This document shows, one piece after another, positions 35,102 to 43,590 of a stretch of DNA of 64,000 nucleotides. The notes under the pieces are model-generated. The model had not been told where the DNA came from, made no database searches, and saw nothing but the letters and a program-made list of their open reading frames with translations. Made by a program: the position numbers and the translations under genes. Position 1 is the first letter of the stretch; each line of letters begins with the position of its first letter. The stretch lies in contig NZ_QEII01000312.1 of NCBI RefSeq assembly GCF_003347515.1, forward strand, positions 1 to 64,000, written 5' to 3'. This DNA is from Rhodoferax ferrireducens (GTDB lineage Bacteria; Pseudomonadota; Gammaproteobacteria; Burkholderiales; Burkholderiaceae_C).

Positions 35102-36352
35102 ATGACCCCCACCACCCTTGGCAGCGTCTCTTTGGGTTACCAGTTGTTGTGGAACCAGTTGCGCCAGCTTCACGCCGTGCAACTGTTCGTCGGCATTGAC
35201 GACAGCAAGCCCGTGGAGGCGCAGCATTTCCTGAGCGCGCTCAATGAGCTGTGGTCCGAGCAAGCCCCCACCCTCTTGCTCTCGATTCAGTCAGCCCGAC
35301 TGCTGGGTGACATGCTGGCGAACGCCCCGGCGGGCAGCCCCTGGATTGAAGTGCATGAGTCACAACTGCGCGACCCGGCCCTGGCCTCTCGCGTTCACCA
35401 GGCGCACCAGCGCGGCCTGACACTGATCTGGCGCGGCGACCCCGGCCAGCGCCCCAGCGCGGCGCTGGCCCCCTGCTTTTTGCGCACCATGGTGACCCTG
35501 AGCCCCGAAGAGGCGCTGGCCGGGCTGCGGGTGTCCCTGCGCAAACACAATGGCAACGACGCCAGCCCGACGAACCGGGTGAGCAGCCCGGTGCTGCCGA
35601 ATCAAATTTACGAGGCCGTTGCCAGCTGGGTCCTGACCGAGCACTGCCTGGACGAGCAGGGCGCCTGGGCCGTGGCCGGCTGGCCCCTGGAGGATGTGCT
35701 GCACGGCTATCGGCAACAACGGATCCAGCCGGCCCACCGTGCGCTGGTCCGTTTGATCGAGGCCATTGATGCCGACGATTCCGTGGAGCAGATTGAGCAC
35801 CTCCTGAGCGAGGATCCGATCCTCGTCTATCGCTTCATGCGTTACGCCAACTCGGCGGCCTTAAGCCGGCGCACCGAGATTGAATCGGTACGCCACGGCT
35901 TGATGGTCCTGGGCCTGACCACCTTGCGCGCCTGGCTGCTGGAACAGCTGCCCCACGCCAGCAGCGACCTGAACCTGCAGCCGGTGCGCGTGGCCATGGT
36001 GATGCGGGCGCGCCTGATGGCCCAGCTGCTGGACGCGGGGGACGGCGATGATTTGCGGCGCGAGGTGTTCATGTGCGGCCTGCTGTCGCAAATTGACTTG
36101 CTGCTGGGCGAAGCCCTCAACACATCCCTGGCACGGATGCAGCTGGCGGAGCGCATCACCTCCGCCATCCTGGGCCACGCCGGGCCCTATGCGCCCTACC
36201 TGGACCTCGCCACCGCGCTGGAGTCACCCCAGACGCAGGCCACGCGCGTGCTGTGCGAGGCGCAGCAGATGAACCACGAAGAGGTCAATCGCGCCCTGTT
36301 GCGCACGCTGGCCCATGCCGTGCACCCGGCCAAGGGTTTGCTGCTGGTGTAA
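35102..36352 (+). CDS. HDOD-domain signalling protein downstream of flgL
   Basis: This 416-residue protein carries an HDOD domain (about 225-415), recognisable from EHLLSEDPILVYRFMRYANS, VRHGLMVLGLTTLRAWLL and the helical tail. HDOD proteins are catalytically dead relatives of HD phosphodiesterases. The first 200 residues are weakly similar in layout to a degenerate EAL-type domain, as in YuxH/CdgJ-like proteins that affect motility, but no EAL catalytic motif is visible. The start at 35102 lies four bases after the flgL stop, so it is likely cotranscribed with the flg operon. Confidence 0.75.
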   Translation: MTPTTLGSVSLGYQLLWNQLRQLHAVQLFVGIDDSKPVEAQHFLSALNELWSEQAPTLLLSIQSARLLGDMLANAPAGSPWIEVHESQLRDPALASRVHQAHQRGLTLIWRGDPGQRPSAALAPCFLRTMVTLSPEEALAGLRVSLRKHNGNDASPTNRVSSPVLPNQIYEAVASWVLTEHCLDEQGAWAVAGWPLEDVLHGYRQQRIQPAHRALVRLIEAIDADDSVEQIEHLLSEDPILVYRFMRYANSAALSRRTEIESVRHGLMVLGLTTLRAWLLEQLPHASSDLNLQPVRVAMVMRARLMAQLLDAGDGDDLRREVFMCGLLSQIDLLLGEALNTSLARMQLAERITSAILGHAGPYAPYLDLATALESPQTQATRVLCEAQQMNHEEVNRALLRTLAHAVHPAKGLLLV

Positions 36353-36375
36353 TTCCACTCATTCCGTTAATGGAA

Positions 36376-37821
36376 TCACATGCCGGCGCGTATGCGTGAG
36401 AAGACCTGCCAGAACTGGGCCTCCTGCGTGGTGCAGAAGTTGATGCGCATCAGCGTGCCGGGCTGACGGCTGGCGTGAAACAGGGCGCCCGGCGCCAACA
36501 AATAACCCTCATCCAGCATGCGCTGCGCCAGCGCATCCGTGTCCACACCCGTGTCCACCCAGCCAAACAGGCCGGCCGGCGGCGCGGCAAACGTGCAACC
36601 GGCCGCCAGCGCCAGCTTCACGCTGCGGGCGCGCGCCAGATCGAGCCGGGTGCGGATGCGCTCGGCATGGCGGCGCAGCTGACCCTGGTCGATGCACCAG
36701 GCCAGCGCCTTTTCCAGCAGGGCCGGCGTGGTCAGGGTCGCCAGTAATTTGGTGTCCAGCAAGCGCTCGTACAAGTCCGGTGGCGCCGCCATGAAGCCGA
36801 CCCGCCAACCCGGCGCCAGGATTTTGGCGAAGCCGCTGACGTAGATCGTGCGCTGCAAACCGTCGAGGGCACACAAGCGGGTGGCATGGTCCGGCGCGAT
36901 GTGGCTGTAGGTGTCGTCTTCAACAATATGAAAATTGTGCTGATTGGCCAGCTGCAACACCCGGTGCGCGCTGCCCGGCGTGAGGCAGAAGCCGGTCGGG
37001 TTGTGGAACACGCTGACACTCACAAACAGCTTCGGGCTGTGCAGCTCGCAATAGCGCGCCATCACCTCCAGATCGGGTCCGTCGGCGCGGCGCGGCACCG
37101 GCAGAATGCGCATGCCCAGGGCATCCAGCCGCGCAAACTCGATGGCCCAACCGGGCTCCTCCACCATCACGTAGTCACCGGCGCGCAACAGGGTGCGGCT
37201 CACGATGTCCAGCGCATGGGTGGCCCCGACGGTAGTGATGATCTGCTGCGGGCTGGCGGGCACGTTCAAACCAATGAGTTTTTGCGACAGCGACTGGCGC
37301 AAACCGCCGTCGCCGGCGGGCTCGCCGTATTGCAGGGAAAACGCCTGCAGCGCGCGCGTGCTGGTGACGCGGCGCACGGCAGCGGCCATGAAGGTGGTCG
37401 CCAGCCAGTCCGGCGGAAACACGCCCATGCCGGGCTGCGGCTTGTCGCTTGAGCCATGGAACATGCCGCGAATCAGGGCCGTGGCGTTGACCGGCACATG
37501 CTGCGCCTCGAAACTGCTTTTCGCGCTCTGACGCGCATCCTGAGTCACTACTGAATTTATAGCTGCCTGCGCAACAGATTCGGGGGCTAGAGCCCTATTT
37601 CTTATAAAAAAACCACTGTTTCTGCGGGCCTCCACCAGGCCCTGCGCCAGCAACTGATCGTAGGCCGCCACCACCGTGCTGGGGCTCACGCCCTGCTGCA
37701 GCGCGCATTGGCGCACCGAGGGCAGACGGGTGCCCGGCGCCAACAGGCGGTCGCGGATGCGTTGGGCAAAACGAGCAGAGAGCTGCTCGGTTAAGGATTG
37801 GGAGGCGGTTTTCAGCAACAT
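36376..37821 (-). CDS. MocR-type GntR regulator with aminotransferase domain
   Basis: This 481-residue regulator joins an N-terminal winged-helix GntR domain (about 1-70: ARFAQRIRDRLLAPGTRLPSVRQ and GVSPSTVVAAYDQL) to a fold-type I aminotransferase-like domain that binds PLP. The lysine expected to hold PLP lies in YVSGFAKILAPGWRVGF. Such proteins usually regulate adjacent amino-acid or vitamin B6 genes; the divergent LysE exporter is the obvious candidate target. The start at 37821 follows AAGGA. The interdomain linker (about residues 70-90, FFIRNRALAPES onward) is encoded by an inserted short repeat. Confidence 0.88.
   Translation of the reverse strand: MLLKTASQSLTEQLSARFAQRIRDRLLAPGTRLPSVRQCALQQGVSPSTVVAAYDQLLAQGLVEARRNSGFFIRNRALAPESVAQAAINSVVTQDARQSAKSSFEAQHVPVNATALIRGMFHGSSDKPQPGMGVFPPDWLATTFMAAAVRRVTSTRALQAFSLQYGEPAGDGGLRQSLSQKLIGLNVPASPQQIITTVGATHALDIVSRTLLRAGDYVMVEEPGWAIEFARLDALGMRILPVPRRADGPDLEVMARYCELHSPKLFVSVSVFHNPTGFCLTPGSAHRVLQLANQHNFHIVEDDTYSHIAPDHATRLCALDGLQRTIYVSGFAKILAPGWRVGFMAAPPDLYERLLDTKLLATLTTPALLEKALAWCIDQGQLRRHAERIRTRLDLARARSVKLALAAGCTFAAPPAGLFGWVDTGVDTDALAQRMLDEGYLLAPGALFHASRQPGTLMRINFCTTQEAQFWQVFSRIRAGM
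37553..37612 (+). repeat. Short interspersed element, copy 2 (inside the MocR-type gene)
   Basis: TATAGCT, 19 bases, GGGCTAGA and a TTTCTTATAAA tail. It forms the linker between the DNA-binding and aminotransferase domains of the overlapping minus-strand gene, without breaking its frame. Confidence 0.8.
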
Positions 37822-37953
37822 GGGGTCTTCCTTCATGCCGAGCTGTGCTGACAAGGTGATCAATACAGTTTAGTAAATTGTTCCCTAAAGTGTACTGCCA
37901 GTGTGTTGGCTTCTTCGATAAAGTTCACGGCATGCGCTCACCCACACGCTTCC

Positions 37954-38565
37954 ATGACGCCCGCTGAATTCACCGCCTTGCTGGTGCTGACCAGCGTCGC
38001 CAGCTTCACGCCCGGGCCCAACAACACGTTGTCCACGGCGCTGGGGGCGAATCTGGGTCTGAAGCGCTCGCTGCGCTTTGTGTTCGCCGTGCCGATCGGC
38101 TGGGGGTTGCTGTTCAGCGTCTGTGCCGGTGGCGTCGGCGCCATCGTGGTGGCGCTGCCGTCCTTGCGCTTCAGCATCAAATTGATCGGGGTGGTCTATC
38201 TGCTGTGGCTGGCGCTCAAGCTGGCACATTCCGGCACGATGGCGCAGGCCGATACGGCCCAGCTCAAGGTCACTTTCTGGCAGGGCGTGATGCTGCAGTT
38301 CGTCAACATCAAGGCCTGGATGCTGGCGCTCACCGTGGTCGCCGGCTGGCTGGCCGGACGCGAGGATGCCGTCAGCCGGTTTGCCGTCGTCCTGCCCGTG
38401 ATGCTGGTCTTTGGCCTGGTCAGCAACCTGACCTATGCCCTCATCGGCTCCCTGCTGCGCGACTGGCTGAGCGGCCCCCACAACTCGGGTCTTCGCTTGC
38501 GCTGGTTCAACCGCGGCATGGCGGCCGTGCTGGCGGCCACCGCCGCCTGGATGAGCACGTTTTGA
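37954..38565 (+). CDS. LysE/RhtB family amino-acid exporter
   Basis: This 203-residue inner-membrane protein has about six hydrophobic segments and the family's N-terminal signature SFTPGPNNTLSTALGANLGLK. FVNIKAWMLALTV is also typical. Members export amino acids such as lysine, threonine or homoserine. The ATG at 37954 gives the normal length. It is divergent from the MocR-type regulator, which probably controls it. Confidence 0.88.
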   Translation: MTPAEFTALLVLTSVASFTPGPNNTLSTALGANLGLKRSLRFVFAVPIGWGLLFSVCAGGVGAIVVALPSLRFSIKLIGVVYLLWLALKLAHSGTMAQADTAQLKVTFWQGVMLQFVNIKAWMLALTVVAGWLAGREDAVSRFAVVLPVMLVFGLVSNLTYALIGSLLRDWLSGPHNSGLRLRWFNRGMAAVLAATAAWMSTF

Positions 38566-38586
38566 CGCACTGACAGGAAACCCGGC

Positions 38587-39546
38587 ATGAAGACACACGC
38601 ACACAACATCCGCCAAGGCCTTTGGCTGGGCGCGCTCGGCGTGGCCATTTTTGCGCTGACGCTACCCATGACCCGACTGGCCGTGGGCACGCCCGAGGCG
38701 CAGCAAATGTCGGGCATCTTCGTGGCCACCGCCCGCGCCGTGGTGGCCGCCCTGCTCTCAGCCGCCTTTCTGCTGGCCACGCGCGCCCCTTGGCCGCGCC
38801 GGGCCGACTGGCTTCCCTTGGGGCTGGTGGCGCTGGGCGTGGTGTTCGGCTTTCCGCTGTTTACCTCGATCGCCATGCGCCATGTCGAGGCGGTGCACGC
38901 CAGCGTGATCGTGGGCGTGCTGCCCCTGGCCACGGCGGCGGTGGGTGCCTGGCTGCACCGGCAGCGTCCGTCGAACGGCTTCTGGATTTGTGCCGCTCTG
39001 GGCACGGCCCTGGTTGTGGTATTTGCGCTGCTGCGCTCCGGCAGCGCGGGCCTGCGCCTGGCCCCGGCCGACGCCCTGCTGCTGCTGGCCATGGCCTGTG
39101 CCGCGGTCGGTTACGGCATCGGCGCGCAACTGTCGCAGCGCATGCGGCCGGACTACGTGATCTGCTGGGCGCTGCTCGTATCTCTACCGTTAAATCTGCC
39201 GCTAGCCCTGATGGAATGGCCTCAGATAGCTATTAAAACTGAAGCATGGATGGCCCTGGCCTATGTCGCCGTGTTTTCCATGTGGCTGGGCTTTTTTGCC
39301 TGGTACCGCGGGCTGGCGCTGGGCGGCACGGTGCGCGTGAGCCAGATGCAACTGATCCAGCCCTTTCTGTCGATGCTGTTCGCCGTGCCCGTGCTGGGCG
39401 AATCGCTGGACGCGGTGACCGTCGGCTTCGGCCTGGCCGTCATTGCCGTGGTGTTTATCGGCCGCAAAATGCCGGTGCAGCAGGCCGCGCGCGGACCGGC
39501 CGGCCCCCTCGCACCCATCACAGCCCACCAGCAGGAGCAGCGATGA
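38587..39546 (+). CDS. EamA/DMT-family transporter
   Basis: This 319-residue protein has about ten membrane helices in two EamA repeats; ALPMTRLAVGTPE-like sequence begins the first and AYVAVFSMWLGFFAWYRGLALGG lies in the second. AGGAA precedes its ATG, 21 bases after the LysE gene, so the two exporters look co-expressed. A diverged, reverse-oriented copy of the short interspersed element is translated within about residues 199-218, in or next to a membrane helix. Confidence 0.88.
   Translation: MKTHAHNIRQGLWLGALGVAIFALTLPMTRLAVGTPEAQQMSGIFVATARAVVAALLSAAFLLATRAPWPRRADWLPLGLVALGVVFGFPLFTSIAMRHVEAVHASVIVGVLPLATAAVGAWLHRQRPSNGFWICAALGTALVVVFALLRSGSAGLRLAPADALLLLAMACAAVGYGIGAQLSQRMRPDYVICWALLVSLPLNLPLALMEWPQIAIKTEAWMALAYVAVFSMWLGFFAWYRGLALGGTVRVSQMQLIQPFLSMLFAVPVLGESLDAVTVGFGLAVIAVVFIGRKMPVQQAARGPAGPLAPITAHQQEQR
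39181..39241 (-). repeat. Short interspersed element, copy 3 (inside EamA gene)
   Basis: Read on the minus strand: TAATAGCT, 19 bases, GGGCTAGC. The rest is more diverged than other copies, which suggests an older insertion that has adapted to coding. Confidence 0.6.
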
Positions 39547-39671
39547 AAATGAGCAACAGCGCCGGCTATGTTTCCGACCACTGGTGCAGCAAAGGGCCTA
39601 TCCTGTTGGGCCTGGAGGGTGAGCTGCATACGCGGCTGGACGACGGCAGCGAGCATGTACTGACGCGATGA
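39543..39671 (+). pseudogene. Remnant of a DHCW-motif cupin protein
   Basis: A 42-codon frame contains GYVSDHWCSKGPILLGLEGEL followed by a DDGSEHVLT stretch, which closely resembles the centre of small cupins carrying the DHWC motif. Family members are about 100 residues or more, so some 50 N-terminal and 25 C-terminal residues are missing. It overlaps the EamA stop as ATGA and stops at 39671 with no recognisable continuation. I read it as a decayed gene fragment; a functional small protein is possible but less likely. Confidence 0.6.
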
Positions 39672-39734
39672 GCCAATGCTTTTTTTTGTGACCACCGGGG
39701 TGGCACTGCACTTTGAAACAATGAGGAGATTGAA

Positions 39735-40952
39735 ATGGAATGGACCCAAGCGCGGCGCGCCGCAAAAATGAACCCCTCGGTGATCCGCGAGATCCTCAAG
39801 GTCACCGAGAAGCCCGGCATCATCAGCTTCGCTGGCGGCCTGCCCTCGCCCAAGACCTTCCCGGTGGCCGAATTCGAGGCCGCCTGCGCCAAGATTTTGC
39901 GCGATGACCCCAGCGGCGCTTTGCAGTACGCCGCCAGCGAAGGCTTCGGCCCGCTGCGCGAACAGGTGGCCGCCATGTTGCCGTGGGACGTTGACCCGGC
40001 CCAGGTGCTGATCACCACCGGCTCGCAGCAAGGGCTGGACCTGGTGGCCAAGGTGCTGATCGATGCGGACAGCAAGATCCTGGTCGAGTCGCCCACTTAC
40101 CTGGGCGCCGTCATGGCCTTCACGCCCATGGAGCCCGAGGTCGTCAGCGTGGGCAATGACGCGGAAGGCATTGACCTGGCCGACCTGCGCGACAAGGCAG
40201 CCGGCGCGCGTTTTTTGTACGTTTTGCCCAACTTCCAGAACCCGACCGGGCGCACCATGAGCGAGGCGCGCCGCGCCGCCCTGAGCGCCGAGGCCGCGCG
40301 CCTGGGTCTGCCCCTGATCGAAGACAACCCCTATGGCGACCTGTGGTTTGACAGCGCCCCGCCCGCGCCCCTGACCGCGCGCAACCCGGACGGCTGCATT
40401 TACCTGGGTTCATTCTCCAAGGTGCTGGCGCCCGGCCTGCGCCTGGGTTTCGTGGTGGCGCCCAAGTCGGTATACCCCAAGCTGCTGCAAGCCAAGCAGG
40501 CGGCCGACCTGCACACCCCCGGCTTCAACCAGCGCCTGATTGCCGAGGTCATGAAGGACGGCTTTCTGGACCGCCATGTACCGACCATCCGCGCCCTCTA
40601 CAAATCGCAGCGCGACGCCATGCTCGATGCCCTGGCCCGCGAGATGCCAGTCGGCGAGGCCGACGCGACGCTGACCTGGAACGCGCCCGCCGGCGGCATG
40701 TTCCTGTGGGCGCGCCTGCCCAAGGGCATGAGCGCGGTGGACCTGTTGCCGTTTGCGGTGGAACAAGGCGTGGCCTTCGTGCCCGGTGCGCCCTTCTACG
40801 CCGACCACGGCGACCCGCGCACCCTGCGCCTGTCGTTTGTCACCTCCAGCGTGGAGGAAATCCACCGCGGCGTGGCGGCCCTGGCGACGGGCATCAAAAC
40901 CTACGCCGCCACCCTGCCCGGCCATGCGGCCGCTGAAGCCCTGGCGGCCTGA
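39735..40952 (+). CDS. PLP-dependent aminotransferase, MocR/LysN-like class I
   Basis: This 405-residue fold-type I aminotransferase has the N-terminal SFAGGLPSPKTFPVAEF typical of 2-aminoadipate/kynurenine-type transaminases, QGLDLVAKVLID, YVLPNFQNPTGRTMS and the PLP lysine in YLGSFSKVLAPGLRLGF. A GAGGAG ribosome site precedes the start. It could transaminate aromatic, branched-chain or 2-aminoadipate substrates; the exact one is not apparent. The following genes are on the same strand. Confidence 0.9.
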   Translation: MEWTQARRAAKMNPSVIREILKVTEKPGIISFAGGLPSPKTFPVAEFEAACAKILRDDPSGALQYAASEGFGPLREQVAAMLPWDVDPAQVLITTGSQQGLDLVAKVLIDADSKILVESPTYLGAVMAFTPMEPEVVSVGNDAEGIDLADLRDKAAGARFLYVLPNFQNPTGRTMSEARRAALSAEAARLGLPLIEDNPYGDLWFDSAPPAPLTARNPDGCIYLGSFSKVLAPGLRLGFVVAPKSVYPKLLQAKQAADLHTPGFNQRLIAEVMKDGFLDRHVPTIRALYKSQRDAMLDALAREMPVGEADATLTWNAPAGGMFLWARLPKGMSAVDLLPFAVEQGVAFVPGAPFYADHGDPRTLRLSFVTSSVEEIHRGVAALATGIKTYAATLPGHAAAEALAA

Positions 40953-40957
40953 ACGCC

Positions 40958-41578
40958 ATGCTGCATATTTGGGGGCGCCTGAGCTCCATCAACGTTCGCA
41001 AAGTGGTCTGGGCCGCGCAGGAAGTGGGCGTCGCCTTCGAGCGCACCGACGCGGGGGCTTCGTTTGGCGTGGTCAACACGCCGCAGTACCTGCAGCTGAA
41101 CCCGAATGCGATGGTGCCGGTCCTGCAGGACGGCGCCTTGACCTTGTGGGAGTCCAACACCATCGTGCGCTACCTGTGCGCACGCTACGCGCCGGGCAGG
41201 CTGTATCCCGAACCCTTGGCAGAGCGCTTCAACACTGAGCGCTGGATGGACTGGCAGCAGACCGCGCTCAACCCGGCCGGCCGCCATGCCTTCCTGCAGC
41301 TGATCCGCACCCCAGTTGAATTGCGCCAGCCCGAGCTGATCCGGCAATCCAACGATGAAACCGAGCACCTGCTGGCGATACTGGATGCGCAACTGGGCCA
41401 GCACGCCTTTGTCGCCGGCGCCCAGTTCTCGATGGCCGACATTCCTGTGGCCTGCGAGCTGCATCGCTGGTTTGGCCTGCCGCAAGCCCGCCTGCCGCAT
41501 CGCCACATCGAACGCTGGTACCAGACGCTGCGCGAGCGCCAAGCCAGTCAGGGCGTCCTCGATCTCGTGCTGAGCTGA
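40958..41578 (+). CDS. Glutathione S-transferase family protein
   Basis: This 206-residue protein has the thioredoxin-like N domain (LHIWGRLSSINVRKVVWAAQEVG, NPNAMVPVLQDGALTLWESNTI with the conserved ES glutathione site) and the all-helical C domain (FSMADIPVACELHRWF). The active-site residue is probably a serine in RLSSINV. It starts five bases after the aminotransferase stop. Its final codons run into a CTGAG pentamer repeat. Confidence 0.9.
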   Translation: MLHIWGRLSSINVRKVVWAAQEVGVAFERTDAGASFGVVNTPQYLQLNPNAMVPVLQDGALTLWESNTIVRYLCARYAPGRLYPEPLAERFNTERWMDWQQTALNPAGRHAFLQLIRTPVELRQPELIRQSNDETEHLLAILDAQLGQHAFVAGAQFSMADIPVACELHRWFGLPQARLPHRHIERWYQTLRERQASQGVLDLVLS

Positions 41579-41589
41579 GCTGAGCTGAG
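41570..41589 (+). repeat. CTGAG pentanucleotide tandem repeat (4 copies)
   Basis: Four perfect CTGAG units span the glutathione S-transferase stop codon. Changes in unit number would shift the reading of the last residues. Confidence 0.8.
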
Positions 41590-41632
41590 TTCAACTGCGC
41601 CACACCTGCCCCCTTTCCAACCCGCCAGAACC

Positions 41633-42571
41633 ATGACCACCCGCCCCTTCAAACAAGTTGACGTCTTCACCGCCACCCCTTACTTGGGTAACCCGCTGGC
41701 CGTGGTGCTGGACGGCACGGGTCTGAGCGACGCGGAAATGCAGCATTTCGCGCACTGGACCAATCTGTCGGAAACCACTTTTGTGCTGCCGCCCACGCTA
41801 CAGGGCGCCGCTGCCGGGGCCGACTACCGCGTGCGCATCTTCACCCCCGGCGGCGAACTGCCCTTCGCCGGCCACCCGACGCTGGGCAGCTGCCACGCCT
41901 GGCTCGAAGCCGGTGGCGCGCCCCAGGCCAAGAATGAAATCGTGCAGGAATGCGCGGTCGGCCTGGTCCGGATTCGCCGCGAGGGCGGGCGCCTGGCTTT
42001 TGCGGCCCCGCCGCTCAAGCGCAGCAACCCCAGCCCGGCGCTGCTGGCGCAGGTGGCCGCCGCCCTGGGGCTCAAGGCCCAGCAGATCATCGCCGCCCAG
42101 ACGCTGGACAACGGCCCGGTCTGGCTAGGTCTGCTGCTCGACAGCCCGCAGACGGTCTTGCAACTGACGCCTGACCACCTGGCACTCAAAAGTCTGGTGC
42201 GAGGCGTGGGTGTCGCCGCCATGGAACCGACACTGCCGGCCAGTAATTTGATCTCACGCTCAAACCGCGAAGCCCGCGCATTCGGCGCCCACTCGTCCGT
42301 CAGTGACAGCAAGACAGAGGCCGGGGCCGAGTTGGAAGTGCGCTTTTTCGCGCCCGACATTGGCGTGGGTGAAGACCCGGTGACCGGCAGCTTCAACGCC
42401 AGCCTGGCGCAATGGCTGATCGCCGACGGCCTCGCCCCCGCAACCTATGTCGCCTCACAAGGCGTCTGCCTGGGCCGTGCCGGACGGGTGCACATCGCGC
42501 AAGATGAGGCCGGCCAGGTCTGGGTCGGCGGCGACGCCGTCACCTGTGTCGACGGCCGCGTGAGCCTGTGA
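41633..42571 (+). CDS. PhzF family phenazine biosynthesis-like isomerase
   Basis: This 312-residue diaminopimelate-epimerase-fold protein has VFTATPYLGNPLAVVLDG, the likely catalytic E47 in NLSETTFVLPP, TPGGELPFAGHPTLGS and a second-domain GVGEDPVTGSFNASLAQWL. PhzF itself isomerises a phenazine precursor, but most members have unknown substrates and no phenazine genes are nearby. A threonine-dehydratase-like gene follows almost directly, so a joint role in amino-acid metabolism is possible. Confidence 0.9.
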   Translation: MTTRPFKQVDVFTATPYLGNPLAVVLDGTGLSDAEMQHFAHWTNLSETTFVLPPTLQGAAAGADYRVRIFTPGGELPFAGHPTLGSCHAWLEAGGAPQAKNEIVQECAVGLVRIRREGGRLAFAAPPLKRSNPSPALLAQVAAALGLKAQQIIAAQTLDNGPVWLGLLLDSPQTVLQLTPDHLALKSLVRGVGVAAMEPTLPASNLISRSNREARAFGAHSSVSDSKTEAGAELEVRFFAPDIGVGEDPVTGSFNASLAQWLIADGLAPATYVASQGVCLGRAGRVHIAQDEAGQVWVGGDAVTCVDGRVSL

Positions 42572-42573
42572 AC

Positions 42574-43533
42574 ATGAGCCTGCCCACCCTGCCCCAGATC
42601 GAGGCCGCCGCCCAGGTGGTGTACCGCGAATTCCAGGCCACGCCGCAATACCGCTGGGCGCTGCTGAGCCAGCGCCTGGGCACCGACTGCTGGGTCAAGC
42701 ACGAAAACCACACGCCCGTGGGCGCGTTCAAGATTCGCGGTGGCCTGACCTACTTCGACCAGCTCAAGCAGCGCGGCGCGCTGCCCCGTGCCGTCATCAG
42801 CGCCACGCGCGGCAACCACGGCCAGAGCATGGGCTGGGCGGCCAGGGCGCACGGCATTCCCTGCAGCATCGTGGTGCCGCGGGGCAACTCGGTCGAGAAG
42901 AATGCCGCCATGCGCGCTTTAGGCGTGAGCCTGATCGAATTCGGGAGCGATTTTCAGGAAGCCCGCGAGCACGCGATCGGCCTGGCGGCGCAGACCGGCG
43001 CCCACATGGTGCCCAGCTTTCATCCGGATTTGCTCCGTGGCGTCAGCACCTATTGGTGGGAATTGTTCAAGGCCGTGCCGCAGCTCGATGTGGTCTACGT
43101 GCCCATCGGCCAGGGCTCGGGCGCCTGCAGCGCCATCGCGGCCAAGCTGGCACTCGGCCACAAGGCAAAAATCGTCGGCGTGGTGAGCCTGCACGCCACC
43201 ACCTATGCCGACTCGCTCGCGGCCGGCCGCGTGGTCGAAGCCCCGGTCACGACCCAACTGGCCGACGGCATGGCCTGCCGCGTGGCCGACCAGGCGGCGC
43301 TCGACCTCATGGCCCCGCACATCGACCACATCGTCAAAGTCAGCGACGCCGAGGTCGCCCAAGCCATGCGCGACCTCTACACCGACACCCACAACGTGGC
43401 CGAAGGCGCAGGCGCCGCCAGCTTTGCGGCGGCCATGCAGGAGCGCCGCCAACTCAAGGGACTTTGCGTTGGCACCACCATCAGCGGCGGCAATGTCGAT
43501 GCCACCGTGCTGGCGAAATTGCTGCAACATTAA
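42574..43533 (+). CDS. Threonine dehydratase-like PLP enzyme (fold type II)
   Basis: This 319-residue enzyme has the PLP lysine K53 in ENHTPVGAFKIRGG, the phosphate-contacting ATRGNHGQSMGWAA and the Gly-rich GQGSGACSAIAAK. It lacks the C-terminal ACT regulatory domain of biosynthetic IlvA, so it resembles catabolic threonine/serine/hydroxyaspartate dehydratases. The ATG at 42574 is preferred over a GTG at 42568 that overlaps the phzF stop. Its stop codon TAA is part of an inserted short repeat, so the natural C terminus may have been changed. Confidence 0.88.
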   Translation: MSLPTLPQIEAAAQVVYREFQATPQYRWALLSQRLGTDCWVKHENHTPVGAFKIRGGLTYFDQLKQRGALPRAVISATRGNHGQSMGWAARAHGIPCSIVVPRGNSVEKNAAMRALGVSLIEFGSDFQEAREHAIGLAAQTGAHMVPSFHPDLLRGVSTYWWELFKAVPQLDVVYVPIGQGSGACSAIAAKLALGHKAKIVGVVSLHATTYADSLAAGRVVEAPVTTQLADGMACRVADQAALDLMAPHIDHIVKVSDAEVAQAMRDLYTDTHNVAEGAGAASFAAAMQERRQLKGLCVGTTISGGNVDATVLAKLLQH

Positions 43534-43588
43534 TAGCTATCGTCGCACAGGTGACAAGGGCTAGAACCCTATTTAGCTTAAATTTATG
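43529..43588 (+). repeat. Short interspersed element, copy 4 (at the dehydratase stop codon)
   Basis: TAATAGCT, 19 bases, GGGCTAGA, then CCCTATTTAGCTTAAATTT. The leading TAA is the stop codon of the preceding gene, and the element ends next to the next start codon. Confidence 0.85.
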
Positions 43589-43590
43589 GC

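Noticed and set aside
36360..36377. ATTCC/GGAAT hairpin between HDOD gene and MocR-type gene
   Set aside because: Only a five-base AT-rich stem without a T-tract; could be chance.
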